A program made the translations under genes and the position numbers. 20,330 nt of DNA, taken from NCBI GenBank assembly GCA_027318525.1, contig DAHVPA010000008.1, positions 1 through 20,330 on the forward strand, in the 5' to 3' direction. The DNA is from Candidatus Cloacimonadota bacterium. Lineage in GTDB: Bacteria; Cloacimonadota; Cloacimonadia; Cloacimonadales; Cloacimonadaceae. The notes beneath the pieces were generated by a model. The model worked only from the letters and a program-made list of their open reading frames with translations, had not been told where the DNA came from and searched no databases. Of this stretch, positions 16,670 to 20,330 are shown one piece after another; position 1 is the first letter of the stretch, and each line of letters opens with the position of its first letter.

Positions 16670-16698
16670 TTGACTGATAGGCTAAGCTTGAATTTATG
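16670..16698 (+). promoter_or_regulatory. Possible promoter of tRNA-Leu
   Basis: TTGACT (16670-16675), a 17-base spacer and TTTATG (16693-16698), placing a start about 6 bases before the mature tRNA. The -10 is weak, so this is tentative. Confidence 0.3.
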
Positions 16699-16710
16699 GA
16701 CACAGAGTGT

Positions 16711-16798
16711 GCCGAAGTGGTGAAACTGGTAGACGCAGTGGACTCAAAATCCACCGGGTGAATAACCCGTGCCGGTTCGATTCCGGCCTTCGGCACCA
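16711..16798 (+). tRNA. tRNA-Leu (anticodon CAA)
   Basis: An 88-base cloverleaf with encoded CCA. The acceptor stem is GCCGAAG/CTTCGGC with discriminator A. The D arm contains AACTGGTAGACGC. The anticodon stem GTGGA/TCCAC encloses loop CTCAAAA, giving anticodon CAA, which reads UUG. A long class II variable arm (GGGTGAATAACCC) and T arm GCCGG-TTCGATT-CCGGC fit leucine identity. No clear terminator follows it. Confidence 0.97.
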
Positions 16799-16895
16799 AC
16801 TTTTAAGGAGTTTTCCGGCAAAATTGCGCTTCCTGACAATCTTCAGCTTTGTCTGAGAAACATTTCTCTTGACTGTTAATGCTTAATGGCAGTAT

Positions 16896-16923
16896 TTGGT
16901 TAAACAGGAAAAAGCATTATACT
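16896..16923 (+). promoter_or_regulatory. Possible promoter of the PorV-like gene
   Basis: TTGGTT (16896-16901), a 16-base spacer and TATACT (16918-16923), a good -10. It would give a leader of about 60 bases before ATG 16992. Confidence 0.35.
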
Positions 16924-16962
16924 ATCACAACAGAAATATTTTCAAGGTTCTGTTTGTCACTA

Positions 16963-16985
16963 ATCCAAACCTACTTGGATGGAGG
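16963..16985 (+). promoter_or_regulatory. Leader hairpin next to the PorV-like gene ribosome site
   Basis: A 6-bp stem (ATCCAA 16963-16968, TTGGAT 16975-16980, loop ACCTAC) ends exactly where the Shine-Dalgarno GGAGG (16981-16985) begins. The site itself lies 6 bases before ATG. The hairpin could stabilise the 5' end or affect initiation; chance is possible at this length. Confidence 0.35.
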
Positions 16986-16991
16986 TAATTA

Positions 16992-18086
16992 ATGTATCGG
17001 AGCAATCCAAAGACCTGGATGTTAACGCTGCTAATGATTCTGCTCATAGCGCTGCCTTTTGCCATAAATGCCATATCCAATTCCACCATGACTTTTCTCA
17101 TCATTGAGCCTGGTTCCCGAGCCAATGGGATGGGAAATGCTTATGTGGGAGTGGTGGAAGATGCTTATGCCGGATGGTGGAATCCCGCCGCTACCGCTTT
17201 TAACCGCAAAACACAATTTGCCGGAATGCACAGTAACTGGCTGCAGGGTTCCGGTATAAATGACCTTTACTACGAATACTTCGGCTGGAACCAATATTTT
17301 GAAGATATTGGCAATATCGGGCTGAATGTGGTCTGGATGGATTACGGTTCACAGGAACAGACCGACCCCAATGGTAACAGTCTCGGAACCTTCTCCAGCA
17401 ATGAATTTGCCATTGACGGTATTTATGCTTCAGAAATCGTAAAAGATAAAATCGGACTCGGTATCGGTTTCAAATTTCTCTACAGCTATCTCGGACCCGG
17501 CACCGGCGCGACGGAAGAAGATACCAAAGGCAAGACCCTTTCCTATGCTTTTGATGTCAGCTCCAAATTCAAAGATGTCCTGACACCGCGCTTCGACATC
17601 GGCTTGGTGGTTCAAAATATTGGTCCCGATATCACCTATATCAATGCCGAACAAAAAGACCCCCTGCCTATGACAGCCAGACTGGGACTGTCCTACCGCA
17701 TCTTTGATACAATATCAGGAACAGGGGAAGGCAGCTTGTTACCGGTTGGCTCTTTCAAACAAAAGCTGACTGTATCAGCAGATGCCATGAATATCCTTGC
17801 CGGTGACGGCGATGACGACCTCGAACCCGTGTATGAAAGGTTCTTCACTTCCTGGAACGGCGAACAGGTGCTTTCCTGCGGCGCTGAATACAATTACCTT
17901 GATATGATTTCTCTGCGTGGCGGATATTTCTACGACAAAGCCGGCAGCATCACAGGACCCAGCTTTGGAGTAGGTTTCCATTATACTTTCTCTGAGAAAT
18001 ACAGAATCTTCGCAGACTTTGCCATGATTACGGCAGGTGATTTGGTTGATTACAACAAGACCTTCTCACTTGGTCTGGAATTCTGA
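16992..18086 (+). CDS. PorV/PorQ-family outer-membrane beta-barrel protein
   Basis: 364 residues. The signal peptide covers about 1-27 (hydrophobic core at 9-25, AINA|IS). The N-terminal block at about 34-69 (FLIIEPGSRANGMGNAYVG, then EDAYAGWWNPAATA) is the hallmark of the PorV/PorQ (UPF0164-like, FadL-related) family. Further beta-strands follow (GLNVVWMDYG, GLGIGFKFLYSYLG, FDIGLVVQNIG, GFHYTFS) and the chain ends in Phe (LGLEF), as in barrels inserted by BAM. In Bacteroidota, PorV shuttles type IX cargo to the surface; many FCB genomes carry paralogues of unknown role, so a secretion role here is inference. GGAGG precedes the ATG by 6 bases and a strong terminator follows, so it appears monocistronic. 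Confidence 0.82.
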   Translation: MYRSNPKTWMLTLLMILLIALPFAINAISNSTMTFLIIEPGSRANGMGNAYVGVVEDAYAGWWNPAATAFNRKTQFAGMHSNWLQGSGINDLYYEYFGWNQYFEDIGNIGLNVVWMDYGSQEQTDPNGNSLGTFSSNEFAIDGIYASEIVKDKIGLGIGFKFLYSYLGPGTGATEEDTKGKTLSYAFDVSSKFKDVLTPRFDIGLVVQNIGPDITYINAEQKDPLPMTARLGLSYRIFDTISGTGEGSLLPVGSFKQKLTVSADAMNILAGDGDDDLEPVYERFFTSWNGEQVLSCGAEYNYLDMISLRGGYFYDKAGSITGPSFGVGFHYTFSEKYRIFADFAMITAGDLVDYNKTFSLGLEF

Positions 18087-18107
18087 CGATAAACCTTATG
18101 GCTGATT

Positions 18108-18144
18108 AAAGCCGGCAGGTTATAAAATGACCAGCCGGCTTTTT
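18108..18144 (+). terminator. Rho-independent terminator after the PorV-like gene
   Basis: Stem AAAGCCGGC/GCCGGCTTT (18108-18116 and 18134-18142), an A/A mismatch, then GGT/ACC around a 9-base loop, followed by a T-run to 18144. It starts 22 bases after the stop codon. Confidence 0.9.
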
Positions 18145-18180
18145 GTAGCGAATAAAACACCTTAAAACACTGCGACTGTC

Positions 18181-20330
18181 ATGAATAAACTACTCAGGCT
18201 GATTTTGCTTTGCCTAGCCCTCACAGGCTTAACTGTGCTGCAGGCAGGCAAGCTTCCTATCCATAAAATTCCGACCCAACGACAGCCCAGGATTCACCCT
18301 TATGCCAATCTTTTACAAGCTTCTCCACAGAGGCATGACCAAATCCAAAAGTCTGTAACCAATAACAAACTGCTGGTAATCATGGTTGACTTTGAAGAGG
18401 AGACTCCGGACGACCCCCTAACCACCGGTAACGGTAAGTTTCTTCTGGAAGCAGACCCTGATTATAGAACCACTATCGCCAGTCCTCCCCATAACAGGGA
18501 ATACTTTGAGGCTAATCTGCACGCTTTGAATTTATATTACCTGGCGGCATCGCAGAATACCTTTGACTTACAATATGATGTCTATCCTCAAAATAGACAA
18601 GCCTTTACACTGCCACATCCCATGAGCTATTATAATTACTGGGGCATTACATCCTCGGAGTTTCTGGCAAGGATGGAAGAGTATTTCAAGTCTGCTTTTG
18701 AATTGGCAGATTCCCTAGCTCCGGAAATTGACTTCACACAATATGGGCACTTTATGATTATCCATGCCGGTTCAGACTGGCAACATGACTTCTTTGGCGA
18801 CACACCTTCAGATTTGCCTTCATTCTTTATCCGCGTCCAGGCTGGAAAGGAAGCTATTGTCGAGAATGGAAGTGTCATGATTAAGTCTGCCTGTAATGTT
18901 CCTTCCACAATTTCACAGGATTTTGACACTTATGAATCCAACGGCAGAACATATTTTACCGGATATGGCGCTCTGAATGGCGTAATGGCACATGAATTTG
19001 GACACTCCATGGGAATGGTCGATCTGTATAACTCCTATAACTCCAATACAATGGTAGGTCAGTTTGACATCATGGACAGCGGAGGTTCAGGCGTAACAGA
19101 AGATGGGGTGGCACCGGGAGTCCTCATTGAAGGCGAACTTCCTGCGTTGCCGGGAGCTTTTTCCCGAATGCTGATGTTTGGGGAAACCTTCAAGACTAAT
19201 GGTATGATGGTGGAACTGGAGGATTTGTTGAATTCAGATGGCTTTGATGCTGCTCATCAATTAGCGGCATCCAGCTTCAAACAAATCGTCAGCAATCCTG
19301 TCCCCAATCTTGTCAAAATCCCCTTGAATGCGCATGAATATATTCTAATTGAGAACCGTTCTGTCGACCCCGATAATGATGGAGGCACAGCAATTTATGG
19401 CATTCTGGATGACCGTGTGGCACTGCATCCCACAGCTTATGATGATAACTTCAATACACCCACCTATGAATATGATTATCTGCTCCCTTCCTTTATAGGA
19501 ACTGATTATTCAGCGATTGGAGGTGGTTTGCTCGTCTGGCATATTGATGAGCGCCAGATGTATGAACAGGGTCATGTCAACGCTAATGGCAATTTCATCA
19601 GTAATTTTGATAACAATACTGTAAACTTCAATCTTAGTCACAGAAGTGTTCAAGTCATCGAAGCAGACGGTCTGGCAGACTTGGGAAACGAATACTCCTG
19701 GTTTTGGACAGGCACCCCCTTGGAGTATTTCAATAAATACAAGCCATATCTCAACGAAGATGGACTCTTTGTGGACTGGACGACTCAACTCTGGAAACCC
19801 GAGTTGAACTCAATTACCACACCCTCTTTAACAGATTTCCAGGGCTTGCCTGCTTTCTATGGTCTCAAAGATATTGGCTTACCTTCCGCAGTTATGTCAT
19901 TCAAGCTTTCTGCTGGTATCTATGATGTAGTATATCAAATCGGACAAAAGGATTCTTTGATAATACCTTTTCCTATTATCAATTCTGATTTGTCAGCCAA
20001 TGTTCTGCCCATTTGGCAACAGAATATGGTGCATTTTTACGTTTATGACCCTGATATGGGCATCACACAGTGGTCAGAATTGATTCCACCCCTTCATTTG
20101 GAACTGACTGATTTCAATATTACACCAATTATATCAGACGTTAACCATGATAATTACAAAGAAGCAGCATTTATACAAGGCAATGCGCTTATCCTGATTG
20201 ATTTCAGCGGTGATGAACCATCCATCAGAAGGTATCCTTATACTGGAACAGATACAATTGTAGGAATACCCTTATTTGCACCGGACGGCAAGCTCTACAT
20301 ATCAACAAATAAAGATCTGCTATGGTTTAA
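18181..20330 (+). CDS. Secreted M6-family metalloprotease (immune inhibitor A-like), 3' end outside window
   Basis: The frame is open for 716 codons from ATG 18181 to the window end, so the C-terminus is missing. Residues 1-22 form a signal peptide (VLQA|GK). A propeptide-like region precedes the catalytic domain. The zinc site is HEFGH at 271-275 followed by MGMVD (Asp281), with a downstream FDIMDSGG Met-turn-like segment at about 295-302. GGLLVWHIDE (448-457, with W453-H454-I455-D456-E457) is a strong M6 marker, followed by QVIEADGLADL. Near the edge, SDVNHDNYKEAAFI (652-665) resembles a VCBS/FG-GAP beta-propeller repeat. The protein should hydrolyse extracellular proteins or peptides. No Shine-Dalgarno is visible before ATG; the signal peptide supports the start. 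It begins 36 bases after the terminator of the PorV-like gene. Confidence 0.9.
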   Translation, partial: MNKLLRLILLCLALTGLTVLQAGKLPIHKIPTQRQPRIHPYANLLQASPQRHDQIQKSVTNNKLLVIMVDFEEETPDDPLTTGNGKFLLEADPDYRTTIASPPHNREYFEANLHALNLYYLAASQNTFDLQYDVYPQNRQAFTLPHPMSYYNYWGITSSEFLARMEEYFKSAFELADSLAPEIDFTQYGHFMIIHAGSDWQHDFFGDTPSDLPSFFIRVQAGKEAIVENGSVMIKSACNVPSTISQDFDTYESNGRTYFTGYGALNGVMAHEFGHSMGMVDLYNSYNSNTMVGQFDIMDSGGSGVTEDGVAPGVLIEGELPALPGAFSRMLMFGETFKTNGMMVELEDLLNSDGFDAAHQLAASSFKQIVSNPVPNLVKIPLNAHEYILIENRSVDPDNDGGTAIYGILDDRVALHPTAYDDNFNTPTYEYDYLLPSFIGTDYSAIGGGLLVWHIDERQMYEQGHVNANGNFISNFDNNTVNFNLSHRSVQVIEADGLADLGNEYSWFWTGTPLEYFNKYKPYLNEDGLFVDWTTQLWKPELNSITTPSLTDFQGLPAFYGLKDIGLPSAVMSFKLSAGIYDVVYQIGQKDSLIIPFPIINSDLSANVLPIWQQNMVHFYVYDPDMGITQWSELIPPLHLELTDFNITPIISDVNHDNYKEAAFIQGNALILIDFSGDEPSIRRYPYTGTDTIVGIPLFAPDGKLYISTNKDLLWF

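Noticed and set aside
16494..16799. 101-codon minus-strand open frame
   Set aside because: It runs through tRNA-Leu and hairpin repeat B. Its partial likeness to a frame at 6661-6846 comes only from translating the shared repeat.
1..20330. CRISPR arrays, insertion sequences, prophage or toxin-antitoxin modules
   Set aside because: No regularly spaced repeats, transposase or integrase motifs, terminal inverted repeats or paired small toxin-antitoxin genes were seen.

Overview
The window looks like chromosome of a Gram-negative anaerobe of the FCB group, most plausibly Candidatus Cloacimonadota or a relative. This is an inference from gene content. One secreted protein ends in a FlgD/Por-type C-terminal sorting domain. 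There is a PorV/PorQ-family outer-membrane protein and an M6 metalloprotease. A full-length pyruvate:ferredoxin oxidoreductase indicates anaerobic metabolism. GC is moderate and the standard code fits, since TAG, TGA and TAA all end genes here. No phage, IS, CRISPR or plasmid functions were seen.

Layout. 1-6,675 is read leftward: a small basic membrane protein (47 codons), nifJ, a clear terminator, xseA, and a secreted GHL10 glycoside-hydrolase-like protein overlapping xseA by 8 bases. The GHL10 frame stays open past its amber stop to the window edge. 6,925-12,858 is read rightward: a THUMP-domain RNA methyltransferase overlapping a lipoprotein gene by 4 bases, then a 1,304-residue secreted multidomain protein. 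A bidirectional terminator separates this from a leftward block at 12,922-16,408: an outer-membrane beta-barrel protein, an Ldh_2-family dehydrogenase and a fold-III PLP decarboxylase, the last two forming an operon. A tRNA-Leu(CAA) follows on the plus strand. 16,992 to the end is rightward: a PorV-like barrel with its own terminator, then an M6 protease that runs off the right edge.

Together, about half of the protein genes encode exported or outer-membrane proteins (GHL10, lipoprotein, 1,304-aa protein, barrel, PorV-like, M6 protease). The rest are central metabolism (NifJ, decarboxylase, dehydrogenase) and housekeeping (XseA, RNA methyltransferase, tRNA).

The observations most worth following are: (i) a 39-base intergenic repeat present twice in inverted orientation (36 of 39 identical) in two divergent promoter regions, each copy forming a hairpin; (ii) the 47-aa membrane protein; (iii) the same-frame continuation after the GHL10 stop; and (iv) a possible uncharacterised hydrolase domain at the N-terminus of the 1,304-aa secreted protein. 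No complete new system is evident.
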